From the NCBI GenBank assembly GCA_911728435.2, contig OU452202.1, forward strand, positions 14,239,135-14,303,134: a stretch of DNA of 64,000 nucleotides. Reading direction: 5' to 3'. The position numbers and the translations under genes were made by a program. Positions 54,605-64,000 of the stretch are shown here, one piece after another. The stretch is from Apoderus coryli. Lineage: Eukaryota; Arthropoda; Insecta; Coleoptera; Attelabidae. How positions within the stretch are numbered: the stretch's first letter is position 1; each line of letters begins with the position of its first letter. A model generated the notes under the pieces. It worked only from the letters and a program-made list of their open reading frames with translations, made no database searches and was not told where the DNA came from.

Positions 54605-56090
54605 CACTGCTCAAAAAAATTAAAGGAACACTTTTGGATAACCCTGTAATTTTTTGGCTTGCTGTTATTAACAAATGAAAATTATATTTTCATAATGGAT
54701 TTACATTTTATTTTTGGTGATTTGTTAAAAAATAAACGTGATTATGCTCATTTATTCGAGATAAGTTTAATATTCCACAGCAAGTACAAAAAATAAAGTG
54801 ATTATGAAAATATTCACATTTAGGTTTTATGTCGCGGCAGGCTTAGAGAGCGTCATCGGGCAACGGCATGACAGTTTGTAGTTGTTGAATTCATTATCTG
54901 TCAAAATGAGAGATCTTAGCGAGATAGAAGTCACTCGTGCTATAGCTTTAGTTGAAATTGGTGTAAAAAATCGACAAGTAGCTAGAAATTTTAATCGCAG
55001 TATGACAGTTATCAAAATGTGTAAAATTGCTATAGAGAGACTGGACGACATAAAAGACAAACCGGATAAGGTCGGAATCGCAAAACTACACAAATTCAGG
55101 ACCGATATTTAGTAGTTTCTTCTTTGCGAAAACGAATAGCGACAGCAAAAGACCTTCAAAGTACACTTACGATGGCTCATCAAGTAACCATTTTAACTCG
55201 ACATCAGATAACTATGCGATTAAACTTTGCTCGTGAACATTTGGGATGGCAACTTCGACAATGGAAGCCAGTATTTTTTACAGACGCATCAGGATTTCAT
55301 CTCACTCGTTGTGATGACCGATTGCGTGTGTATAGACATCTGAATGATCGATAATCCACTGCTCCTGTACAAGAAGTATCCATGTTTGGAGATGGTCCGA
55401 TAATGGTCTGAGGTGGAATAAGTTTGAACGCAAAAACCGATCTTGTAGTGATACTGCGAAGTCTTACAGCTGCAAGATATATGGATATCAGTATGTTAGA
55501 TCACGTTATTCCTGCAGGTATAGGCCTTAATTTTCTTTTCATGCAGGACAATGGAAGGCCTCATACTGCTGCGATTACTATAGATTTTCTTAACGAGCAT
55601 GAAATTCGTAATTTGGATTGCCCAGCAATAAGCCCTGACGTCAATCCAATTGAACCCTTATGGGATATATTGGACAGACGTGTTCGACGTCGTCCAAATC
55701 CAGCTCAAACCCTTCAGCAATTAACAGAAGCCCTAATCGTAGAGTGGGACAGTATATCACAGGAAGATATTCGAAGGCTTGTTAGAAGTATGCCAAGAAG
55801 ATGCCAAATAATCATTCGTGGTGCTGGAGGGCACACGCGATACTAAACCACATTGATTTTCAGATAGCGGAACATTGCCATTTGACAAATGTTTTCATTT
55901 TGTTATTGGGACTGTTTTTAAATGTTGATCTTAGTTTACAAATAAAGGATTGAAAGTTGAAAGTTCTATTAATCGGTTTATTACAAGAAAATATGTGTCT
56001 TTCAGAATCTAAATAATCATCTGTATATAACTCCCACTTAATAAGTTACAGGGTTATACAAAAGTGTTTCTTTAATTTTTTTGAGCAGTC
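54605..56090 (+). mobile_element. Tc1-like element, full length
   Basis: Ends (C/G)ACTGCTCAAAAAAATTAAA inverted, TIR about 45-50 bp (continuing through ACACTTTTG and ATAACCCTGTAA), TA on both sides (54603-54604, 56091-56092). 1486 bp. Transposase on the plus strand. Confidence 0.9.
54906..55846 (+). pseudogene. Tc1 transposase (DD34E), broken
   Basis: 54906-55112: MRDLSEIEVTRAIALVEIGV, KNRQVARNFNRS (HTH). After a frame change near 55112: RKRIATAKDLQSTLTMAHQV and RQWKPVFFTDASGF (first Asp), to LNDR and a stop at 55352. Another stop lies at about 55407, then NFLFMQDNGRPHTAAITIDF (second Asp) and CPAISPDVNPIEPLWDIL (Glu); I count 34 residues between them. The C-terminus is RGAGGHTRY. The catalytic triad is intact; one frameshift and two stops kill it. 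Confidence 0.88.
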
Positions 56091-56449
56091 TAGTTTAAAC
56101 AATGATAAGCGTATCTAAATAATTTTGAGTTTAAGATATAGCACAGTTGATTTTCTGAACCAAAATTTTGTGTTTTGTATGATAATGGATATACTAATTT
56201 GGTAATGTAAATTTACGACAAATTTTTTAAACATATGATTCGTGTATAATTTTTTTTTTAAATCATTGCTGCTATAGTATGAGGATTTCAAGTCACAATC
56301 AAATGTCTAGCTTTAACCTTATTCAGAGAGGTATGTTATTGATAAATATGTATTATTACATGCTAACTTGTGGTGTTATTGATGTGATTATATGTGTGCT
56401 CGTTTTTTGTTTTACTACTTGTTAGTATAAGTGATGAACTTTTATATAT

Positions 56450-56500
56450 TTTTAGCCTGAAGAAGCCAGTAAATATATGGCGAAACGTCGCTTAAATTAA
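56450..56500 (+). ncRNA. Hammerhead-like motif (Penelope-type), best copy
   Basis: TTTAGC (stem I), CTGAAGA (56457-56463), stem II GCCA...TGGC with an 8-9 nt loop, GAAACGTC (56482-56489), then GCTTAAA, which pairs with TTTAGC with one bulge. Core consensus complete; cleavage would be predicted after GTC. Stem III can only be ACGT, so cleavage would need a dimer, as described for Penelope-like elements and retrozymes. Confidence 0.6.
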
Positions 56501-56570
56501 TAAAAGCTATTAGCATTTTCCAAAGTCCTTATACCCTAAGAATCCACCACTATTCAAGAATCAGTTTGTT

Positions 56571-56691
56571 TGAACCTTTGTATTGCATCGGAGACCGTTC
56601 TACGTGGATATCCAAGCCTTTCTGAGATATACCTAATCGGACGGCCATCGTCTTGTAGAGCAACGGCTTGTGCAACTTCTTCTAGGCTCAT
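56571..56691 (-). pseudogene. Tc1 transposase N-terminal fragment
   Basis: Minus strand from 56691: MSLEEVAQAVALQDDGRPIR, YISERLGYPRRTVSDAIQRF, KQTDS, stop. This is the first helix-turn-helix of a Tc1 transposase. The catalytic part is absent; the hammerhead-like motif lies about 80 bp away. Confidence 0.65.
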
Positions 56692-56699
56692 CGTTTTTA

Positions 56700-57800
56700 A
56701 ATTCACTTATTGTTTACCAAACAACTCCGAAACACACAACAAAACTTAAAACACGCTTCAACAAACTTAAGAATGTACAGAAAAGCTGTAATTTGGTGAA
56801 ACAAACTTGTTGACATGCTTTGATGCCATGGAAACTGCTATTTCTTTTGTCATCACAGCCAAATTTTTTTGTTGCTACTCTTAATAAAGCCTTATTACAT
56901 TATTTCTTTGAAAACAGTGTTTTTCCTTTAAGAATACAGATATCGTTATGAATCAAAAAACAAGTTGTTCAGAAAAGATGGTGCTTCAAAAAAGGATCAT
57001 TATTCGGACGTGAGTTTTTTCTACAGGGTAAAGTTTAGAGTAAAATGTAACTTTCTGTTCACCCCTGTATAACAACAAATCCACTCGAAATTTTTGAAGT
57101 TTTGTTATGAAAAAATGATAACAATAAAATGGCCTAAAACCCGAAAAAAAATTGTCAACATTGATGCAATACTAAAAAAGTTATTTTGGATTGATTTTGA
57201 ACAAAATTTTCTTTGTCCGGTTAATATTGTGGGCAGTGTAGTTACGTAAATTTTTTACGAATATCGACCTATAATTGCATAATTCCTACAGCCATGAATG
57301 AACTATCAATCAATTTGAGAATCTAAAAATCATGCAGCGACTTGTAAGACATAACTAAAAATCTCGCAAAGCATTAATCTTTTCATATGTTGCCAACTTC
57401 TTTTAGAGAAGTTTATCATATCGATTTTCACTTTGTCTACCATATCAGAGTTAACTTTTAAATTCAAATTGGGGGTTGAAAATACTCACTTTAATGGCAG
57501 TCAACACGTATAAAATGACGTGGGATTTTTTTTATTATAAGACAAGTTTTAAGGGGTAATAAACTTTAGTGAGACAAATTTCTGTCTGTAGGTATATAAA
57601 ATCCGAATATAAAAATAGAATTTAATGTTGATTAAAAAACATTACTAAGAAAGAAAAATGTATACAGATTAACACTTTTTAATTTGAACAACAATGTTAT
57701 ACCGGGAGATCCATACGCAACCCGTTCACTAAAACTTTACAGGCAAGCCGTTTGTTTAGAAATTTGTCATTTGTAACTTACAAATTTCTAGATATATTTA
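56700..57800. other. 1.1 kb without recognisable features
   Basis: AT-rich. It may include the 5' TIR area of the Tc1 fragment, but no inverted partner was found. Confidence 0.35.
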
Positions 57801-57819
57801 AATGCGTTAAATGTGACAC

Positions 57820-58080
57820 TGTATGACTTCCGGTTCCACCAGAAGTAACTGATTTTAAATTGAATGTGTTTTGAACAAATTGAGATTCTGCATTAAAAAG
57901 ACTTTTATGACTCTAGCTGTAGAGGTTTTTAAGATATTTAAAGCTAAATTAAAACATGTGAGTTTGTACTGCGTCAAATTAATAAAATATATACACACGT
58001 TGGTCAACAAATATAACCTTAGTACAAGGACTTTAAACAAAGAATATATATATGGTTACATCAAATGGAACACCCTGTAT
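57820..58080. repeat. Possible MITE end
   Basis: CTTCCGGTTCCACCAGAAGT (inverted pair) at 57828 and AAATGGAACACCCTGTATTT at 58063. The second looks like a mariner-type terminus; no matching left end found. Confidence 0.35.
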
Positions 58081-58179
58081 TTTAGTACACTATTTAATGC
58101 GTAATAAAATTATATGTCAAACTGTGTTGACATTTCCTTCTTTATACACAAAATGGTTAGAGACTTCATCACATTTTTA

Positions 58180-58225
58180 TCCACTGACGACGGGAACAGA
58201 TTGCTTCCTGAAACGTTATAGGACT
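58180..58225 (+). ncRNA. Hammerhead-like motif (Penelope-type)
   Basis: CTGACGA (58184-58190), stem II GGGAA...TTCCT, GAAACGTT (58210-58217). Core matches; I could not pair a convincing stem I. Confidence 0.45.
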
Positions 58226-58826
58226 CCATAAAGATACGGTTTTTAATTTACGTTTTTGTTTATATTAAGGTTTACCCAACTTTTTTTAACATAAGAGCCA
58301 CTGACAAATTTACATTATTTCATCCACGCAGTGGCTTTTGTGATTAATTCGAAAGGATTATTTTTATTGCTTAATATTTAGCACTTTATATTTATATAGT
58401 TCTCTAATTATGTGTACAGTGGTATTTTTTAGAATTTGTAATTTATTTTTGGGGTGAGATTTCTATATCAATTTTTAACTGCCATCTAACCCATTTTGTG
58501 GTTCCTTTGTGTTTATGCATTATAAATGTATGTATTGTAGAATTTGAATTTTATATTATGTTGAACTACAAATAAATTTATTGTTATTATAAGCGACACA
58601 TGTTTGAATTCACAATTCTACGACAACTCTGAATGATTTTATTTTATTTGTGAAGCCACCGATGATGCAATATATGCATTTCGAAACATATCTGACTAAC
58701 TAGCATATATTATTTTAATTCGAATATTTATATAAAATATTTTGTGGAGGCGACGTGTTTTATTTGTGGATTTTCATTTCTCTCTATTTTCATGGTATTT
58801 GCTCTAGTTTAATTGGATATTATAAC

Positions 58827-59467
58827 CCTTAAGTACTATTATCGCATTTTTGTTGCAGTACTACATATGGCTATGTTACATACTGAACAGACATAATTGG
58901 TTTTATCTGTCTTTTTTGGGGGACACATTCCACATCGCTTCCTTTTCCTTTCCACTTCAGTGTATAGAGGTTCTGCCTGATTAGTGACTTTAATTGCAAG
59001 AATTTCTGCCGCAAGATTTCGAATCTGCAGAGGAACATTATCTTATATATATCTTATATTATCTTGTAGATTCTTAGCTTCATATGTAGTGAAGATCTCT
59101 CGCTTCCGAATTGTTTCAAAAATAAACCACGGGACACTTTTTCTCAATTTTTGGCAGATTTATAAATTATTCTGCTATTGATACCAGCTACATAGAAAAT
59201 AGCAAAAAACAATTGGTCTAATTCGTCTTCGGATGGACGCCATTCGATATTACTAGTCGAATCATGTTCACTGAAAATCTCATGATCACTTTCATCTGCC
59301 CTCTTAATTAGTTCAATTCCTGCTTCTGCTTCATTGCTAGCTACTGAAAAATGTTCTGTTGAAGTACTTGGGCTCTCAGTATCTTCTAAATCATTTGTCT
59401 AAAAGTCTTCAGATTGAAATAGCGCATCTATTTGCTCCTGGGATAATTTCGTTCCACAGCTTGCCAT
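58827..59467 (-). pseudogene. piggyBac transposase, internally deleted
   Basis: Minus strand from ATG 59467: MASCGTKLSQEQIDALFQSE, a stop, then an acidic, Ser-rich segment. Further on FFAIFYVAGINSRIIYKSAK resembles the core end, and after broken sequence QAEPLYTEVERKRKRCGMCP and YVCSVCNIAICSTATK form the Cys-rich C-terminal domain typical of piggyBac transposases; stop at 58839-58841. The catalytic DDD core is missing. CCCTTAAGTAC at 58827 could be one TIR; the other end was not found. Confidence 0.65.
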
Positions 59468-59574
59468 TTTACCTGAAACGAAAGTAAACTTTTACTATAA
59501 ATTTACGCTTTAGCGTTAATACCAAAAGCTTGCAAAACTAATTAATTTATAAATATTTACCTATTTTATATATT

Positions 59575-60055
59575 ATATATTTTTTTAATATAATTTTTTT
59601 ATTGAACCAAAAAGAATTTACAAACTCCACACAGGTTCATCCTTTACATTTACATATCAATTTTAATTTTTATTTTTTTTACTTATAACTAACCCTTAAT
59701 TATGATAAACTAACTACACCATAATTATAATTATAAAGATAATGACAAAAAACAAAAAAACGAGAAAAAGAAAAAGAAACAGTCATATGCGATTTAGCAG
59801 AACTCTTTAAACTCCGTTTTAAAACCCTTTTAAAAACTTTTGGTTCTAGTTCCTTTATACTACATTCTAGATTATTATATAATTTGACACCTTTTACCAG
59901 GATCGATCTATTTTAATATATTTGAATGTGCAAGAGGTATGTGAACATCAAATATATTTCTTGTCTGATAATCATGAAAAGTATGTCTATATTCCAAAGA
60001 AAGATTGGAGAGGCGGTCTCGCATCAATACGCGATGAATATGACTACAGACCTGA
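59575..60055 (-). pseudogene. LINE RT C-terminal end and 3' tail
   Basis: Minus strand, with frame changes: DYQTRNIFDVHIPLAHSNIL, RSILVKGVKLYNNLECSIKE, LEPKVFKRVLKRSLKSSAKS. The YQTRN...VKGVKLYNNL pattern is the extreme C-terminus of Jockey/CR1-type LINE polyproteins. AT-rich 3' UTR follows to about 59575. Confidence 0.6.
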
Positions 60056-61226
60056 TATCATTCAGACTTAGTATACCGTAATCTTTATTTAAATCATTCG
60101 TATTTTACTCAAAAGTCGCACTAATACTATCACTGGGTGTCTGGTGATGGTGTTTGGTAAAACACTTGCGAATTTTTCATTATTATCATAAAATAAAATT
60201 GGTCAAATAATGGCAAAAATACAGTTAAACTAGTATTAGGCGAAGGCGTAACATGTTTTCGTGCTAATCCTAGCACTTTAAATCAACAAATTGCAATCCA
60301 ATGCACTAATCTAAATTTTCATCGTAAAAATTACTCATTCACTAAATTTAAAACCATGATTTTATTTAGCTAATTGAGGTTTTATAATACTTTTTTTTTT
60401 TACTTACACCATCCCGGACGACTATGGAATTTGATGGGCGATGCGCTAGCCGAACAAGTCAAAAGTTCTATCACAGGAACCGATACAGCAGCTTATTACT
60501 GAAGCACCGCAGATGACATCAATTTGATAACTAAGTTAATTTGAAAGTTTTTTAAGGAAGTAGTTCATTTCCAAGTGGAGTAGATTGTTACTGTTTGTAG
60601 GAAATAAAAGTCGTACCTCCATTAAATAATGTTAATATTACATCCGTCAACACCATAGTGGTCAGGTTAATAAATTTGTTAGCTCTACGCTCGTGGGCAA
60701 ATAAAATAGTCGGATATTCAAAAATATATCAAAACTTTAATATGTATTAATTAAAAATTACAAATACCTAAGGGTATTACAAAGAACGTGTTCATTAAAA
60801 CATTTCATTTTCTATTCTAACCTTATATTAATTATTGTTCTGGATGCAGTGTCGACGTCAGCGTTATCAAATTTTCATATGAAAAGCTTAATTGAAGATT
60901 TTGGAGCAAAAACCGGACCTCCACTTTTGGTCGAACTTCACTTTTTGCCCTTGCTTTGCTATATTTTTAATATTTCCGATCGTTTGGTAGAAGAATCAGT
61001 TAATTCCGAGCACTATAGTGTGTTTTCTTATTACTTTAGGACTTATCTGGACAACTCTTGGCTGCAAAAGTCAGTTAAGTCCCGGAATCATCTGGTTTAT
61101 GCATCATTAATATATTTGTAGTGGGGAGACTTAAGCGTGTCGCCGATTTGTAGGGATTATTTTCTTAAAGTCAAATATATTTTTGAAAAGGGAATTTTAG
61201 AGGTTGTAAGAAAATCCAAAATTATA
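60056..61226. other. Unassigned; one 90-codon ORF
   Basis: An ORF at 60849-61121 (plus) reads SNFHMKSLIEDFGAKTGPPL and NSEHYSVFSYYFRTYLDNSW. Protein-like but unrecognised; possibly LINE-derived. Near 60600-60622 is the string shared with 37350-37369. Confidence 0.3.
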
Positions 61227-61539
61227 CAGGGTGTCCGATAAGGAAAAATTAATTTTTGTTACAGTAACTTTACGAATGACCTTCTAATAAAACAGGTTTC
61301 TATATCTTATTCTATGTTGAAAAGTTATATGAGAAAGTTTTTGCAGAAATCAATTATCTCGAATAATAAAAAAGTTATAAGCCATAAAAGAAATCGACCA
61401 AAATTGAGAAACGCCACCTAGCGGCTTAACCGTTACAGATAGCCAAATTTCGTTCGTTTGCACGAATAAGCTTGTCATAAAATTTGACCCTGGAGGACCT
61501 TGATTAATTGTTTTCTATCTTCGACAGGAACATCAGTTC

Positions 61540-62643
61540 GAGGAGTGTGAATCGCCAATAACAATTAATCGACAGCTCTCAGAGATTTACAGTTACGCCC
61601 AAGGTCACAATCTAAAGCTAAGTCCTTCGAAATCAAAGGCAATCGTATTTTGCTCTAAAACTAAAAGACCTTTCATCAAGGCAAATATGTCGCTTAGCAT
61701 TCAGGGAGAGAGTATTGAGTTTGTTGGGACTGTCCGTAATTTGGGTTTGCTTATGGATGAGATCCTGAGATTTGTTAATCATGCTTCCCGCGTGACTGGC
61801 CAGTGCAATGTTTTACGATTATTGTATTCTAACGGGAGTATTCTGATAAAAAATATGCGTAAATTCCTATGCGAAAGTCTTGTTCTATCAAGATTGAACT
61901 ACTGCCATGTTGTATATTTTCCTTGTTTAGATGCTGTTACTAGGAACCGCGTGCAAAAGATCCAAAATTCTTGTTGCCGGTTGATTCATAATCTCCGGAG
62001 ATATGATCACATTTCCGAGGCTTTCTCAAGCTTAAATTGGTTGAAGATGACGAATTTATTTAGATATTCGTTTTTAACTTTTCTATCTAGAGTTATTTTA
62101 AATCGTTCCCTTCCTTACCTTCTCAATAAATTGATATTTCGCCAAAATGTCCACGCCCTAAACATCCGAAATGCACTGAAATTGACAATGCCACTTTATA
62201 GAACGTCTATGTTTAAACGAGGCTTAACCTACAATGCCGTACTTAACTCTTTTTAATGGCCTAACCAGTGCAATGAAACTTAAATTGTTAAACGAAAGGC
62301 ATTTCAAACCGCGCCTCAAGCAGCACCTACTTTCGCAGTAACAAGATCAAACGATTTTATGAATTTGTTTTTCCATGGAACAGATACAATAGTTCTTTGT
62401 TTTGATTGTTGTCTTGATTGAAGTCATACCTCATGTATGTAAGTATATTAAATATTTTTGTTTTTTATTTTTCTATATTGTTATAGGTACTTATGTACTA
62501 AATTTAAATTTAATTTTAAGTATTATTATTTTTGTTATTTTTATTTTATAATTTAATTTATTATTTTTGTTATAAAAGGATTAAATGTGAATGGCCATTG
62601 GGCTAGAGTTCGCCTAATAAAGACGTTTATTATTATTATTATA
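61540..62643 (+). mobile_element. 5'-truncated LINE with 3' tail
   Basis: 3' portion only: the RT end and tail domain in one open frame (about 61555-62256), then a UTR, AATAAAG near 62618 and a TTATTATTATTATTA tail. Plus strand. Confidence 0.85.
61555..62256 (+). pseudogene. LINE reverse transcriptase C-terminal half
   Basis: Reads INRQLSEIYSYAQGHNLKLS, PSKSKAIVFCSKTKRPFIKA, VGTVRNLGLLMDEILRFVNH, SRLNYCHVVYFPCLDAVTRN, RVQKIQNSCCRLIHNLRRYD. LKLSPSKSKAIVF and VxNLGLLMD are RT motifs after the catalytic site; CRLIHNLRRYDHIS is the usual tail. The YxDD box and everything before it are missing through 5' truncation, not decay. Confidence 0.85.
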
Positions 62644-62657
62644 ATTTGGGCCACCCT

Positions 62658-64000
62658 GTACAACTCACCATTTGAAGGAAAATTAGATTATAAAAATTAT
62701 AAAGAAAAATATACATGTCAAAAATGAAATAAATCATGATTAAAATTATTACTGATTTTTCTTTTTATAGATGGTTAGGAAAATTTAACGATGAAATTTT
62801 GTTTATTCATAATTGCATTCGATTGCTCATTTCGAACAACAATGGCGATTTTTGGATATAAAAGGTGTGGTCAGTTTGATCTGATCTGATATGGTAAATG
62901 AAACAAGATGTCATTTTTGCTATTACATGAATATGTAGATTTTACCGTATGCACCCTCTATATTGAATTCACCAATACAATGACTAAAAGTTTTCTAATA
63001 TGCATTTATTAAAAGTTATGATGAAATATTCATTGTTAACACCAGAATATCGTATTAAAATTCCGGGAAAATCTTTACAAAACTTTCTAAGAGTTTTTCT
63101 TTGCTACACACATTCTCAAATGTCGAGAATGCATTGAAACTTATGTTGATATATATTTAAAGATTTATGAGCTTTTTGGTTTTCTAGTATCTAATGTTGA
63201 AGAATGGTAGTGCTGTTAAGGCTGTTTGATCAGACCCCAAATAAAGGTATAAGAAATGCATGATGGTGCACTTATTTTTTAATCGATTTGAAAAATTTTG
63301 AATTGAATAAAAACAGAATATCTACAAAATTTAGTTTGACTTCAAAATAAATTTTTAAGAAATAATGTACATTGTATATTTATCGACTATAAAATTCAAC
63401 TTTTTTTTCATCTTTTCAAAAATATATAATAGTATGCACTTTTTCGCAGAAACATGCAAATAAATGACAATTTTCTAAAATTAAATTCGTAATTTAATAG
63501 TAGGCAATGGCTATTTTTTATGACAACAAACAAATATAAATGTCAAATATTTGTCTATCTGATCTGTTGTTGGTTCGGCTTAAAATAGACCAGCTTATTT
63601 TCGTTCTTTTGGTATTTTTATTTAAGTAATATTTATCAATTTATTCAAATAATGGCAGCGTAATTATGATATGCCAGTGGCGAATTTAAGGAAATATCTT
63701 ACAGAATCAACCCATTATTTTATTTTTGTATCAGTTTTGTTTGTTTTTTTTTTGTTTCTAATTTAGAATTGTTTAGTTTCTTTTAATCTACCTATACAAA
63801 AGTTAACGTATTCCCTTTTAATTTTAACTCAATGTTCCTCGTTACGCCTGATATTTTATAGTCTTATAATCAAACGTGAAAATTGACAATTATTTTACAA
63901 GCATATTCAATACACTTTAAGATTTAACCTTTCGGGATACGCAATCTTAACAACTAAAGGGGCTGTGAAAATTTTCGGCATTTTTGATTTTACGAAATAG
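62658..64000. other. Window end, nothing recognised
   Basis: 1.3 kb of AT-rich sequence without ORFs, TIRs or tails. No receptor exon seen. Confidence 0.4.

Larger units (their letters stand above)
61229..62657. mobile_element. TA-flanked element hit by a LINE (tentative)
   Basis: CAGGGTGTCCGATAAGG begins after TA at 61227, and GGGCCACCCTG ends before TA near 62658. The LINE at 61540-62643 fills most of it. Beyond the first nine bases the ends differ, so they may belong to two different MITEs. Confidence 0.3.

Noticed and set aside
58659..58700. CCGATGA, TGCA...TGCA, GAAACATA as a hammerhead
   Set aside because: Core deviates (CC instead of CT) and stem I and stem III are not supported. It may be a decayed relative, but I would not annotate it.

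Overview
The window is AT-rich eukaryotic DNA of insect type. Protein-coding host sequence is sparse and split by introns with GT/AG borders, and almost everything else is transposon-derived. I infer an insect, possibly a beetle, from the two host genes (a cytochrome b5-related desaturase-like protein and a CCHamide-type neuropeptide receptor) and from the mix of Tc1/mariner, piggyBac, non-LTR and Penelope-like remains. The order is not proven by anything I can see.

Host genes. (1) A five-exon gene on the minus strand (212-7398) can be assembled exactly, all junctions in phase, into a 448-residue cytochrome b5-related protein with an HPGG haem-binding motif and desaturase-type histidine boxes. 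Its two large introns (534-3369 and 3595-6464) are full of transposons. (2) At 50114-50436 (plus) lies the first coding exon of a CCHamide/bombesin-type GPCR: extracellular N-terminus, TM1, then a phase-2 splice donor. I found no later exon, so the 13.5 kb to the window end is probably intron.

Layout. 1-7.4 kb: gene 1 with nested transposons in its introns. 7.4-11 kb: inverted copy of the intron-3 LINE/Tc1 block, a deleted mariner and a long-TIR MITE. 11-22.5 kb: LINE RNase H remnant, SINE-like repeats, mariner fragments and foldback MITEs, including a 954-bp almost perfect hairpin. 22.5-31 kb: unassigned ORFs and interspersed repeats, then a 587-bp tandem repeat with two strong hairpins per unit. 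31-37 kb: a complete DD41D mariner with an intact transposase and about 340-bp TIRs, inserted in a third copy of that hairpin repeat, followed by a second long-TIR mariner. 38-43.3 kb: MITEs and a LINE with an internal inversion. 43.8-48.3 kb: a nearly complete LINE with intact ORF1 and endonuclease/reverse-transcriptase ORF2. 48.9-50.1 kb: two more LINE fragments, ending just before the receptor exon. 50.4-64 kb: putative receptor intron with a complete but broken Tc1 element, a decayed piggyBac and more LINE fragments.

Two elements look young enough to have been recently active: the DD41D mariner (31805-33878) and the two-ORF LINE (about 43797-48240). The most unusual recurring signal is a set of short motifs with the hammerhead-ribozyme core (CTGANGA, stem II, GAAA) at about 25.96, 37.28, 52.16, 56.47 and 58.20 kb. 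They resemble the ribozymes known from Penelope-like elements. No CRISPR array, operon or bacterial gene was seen.
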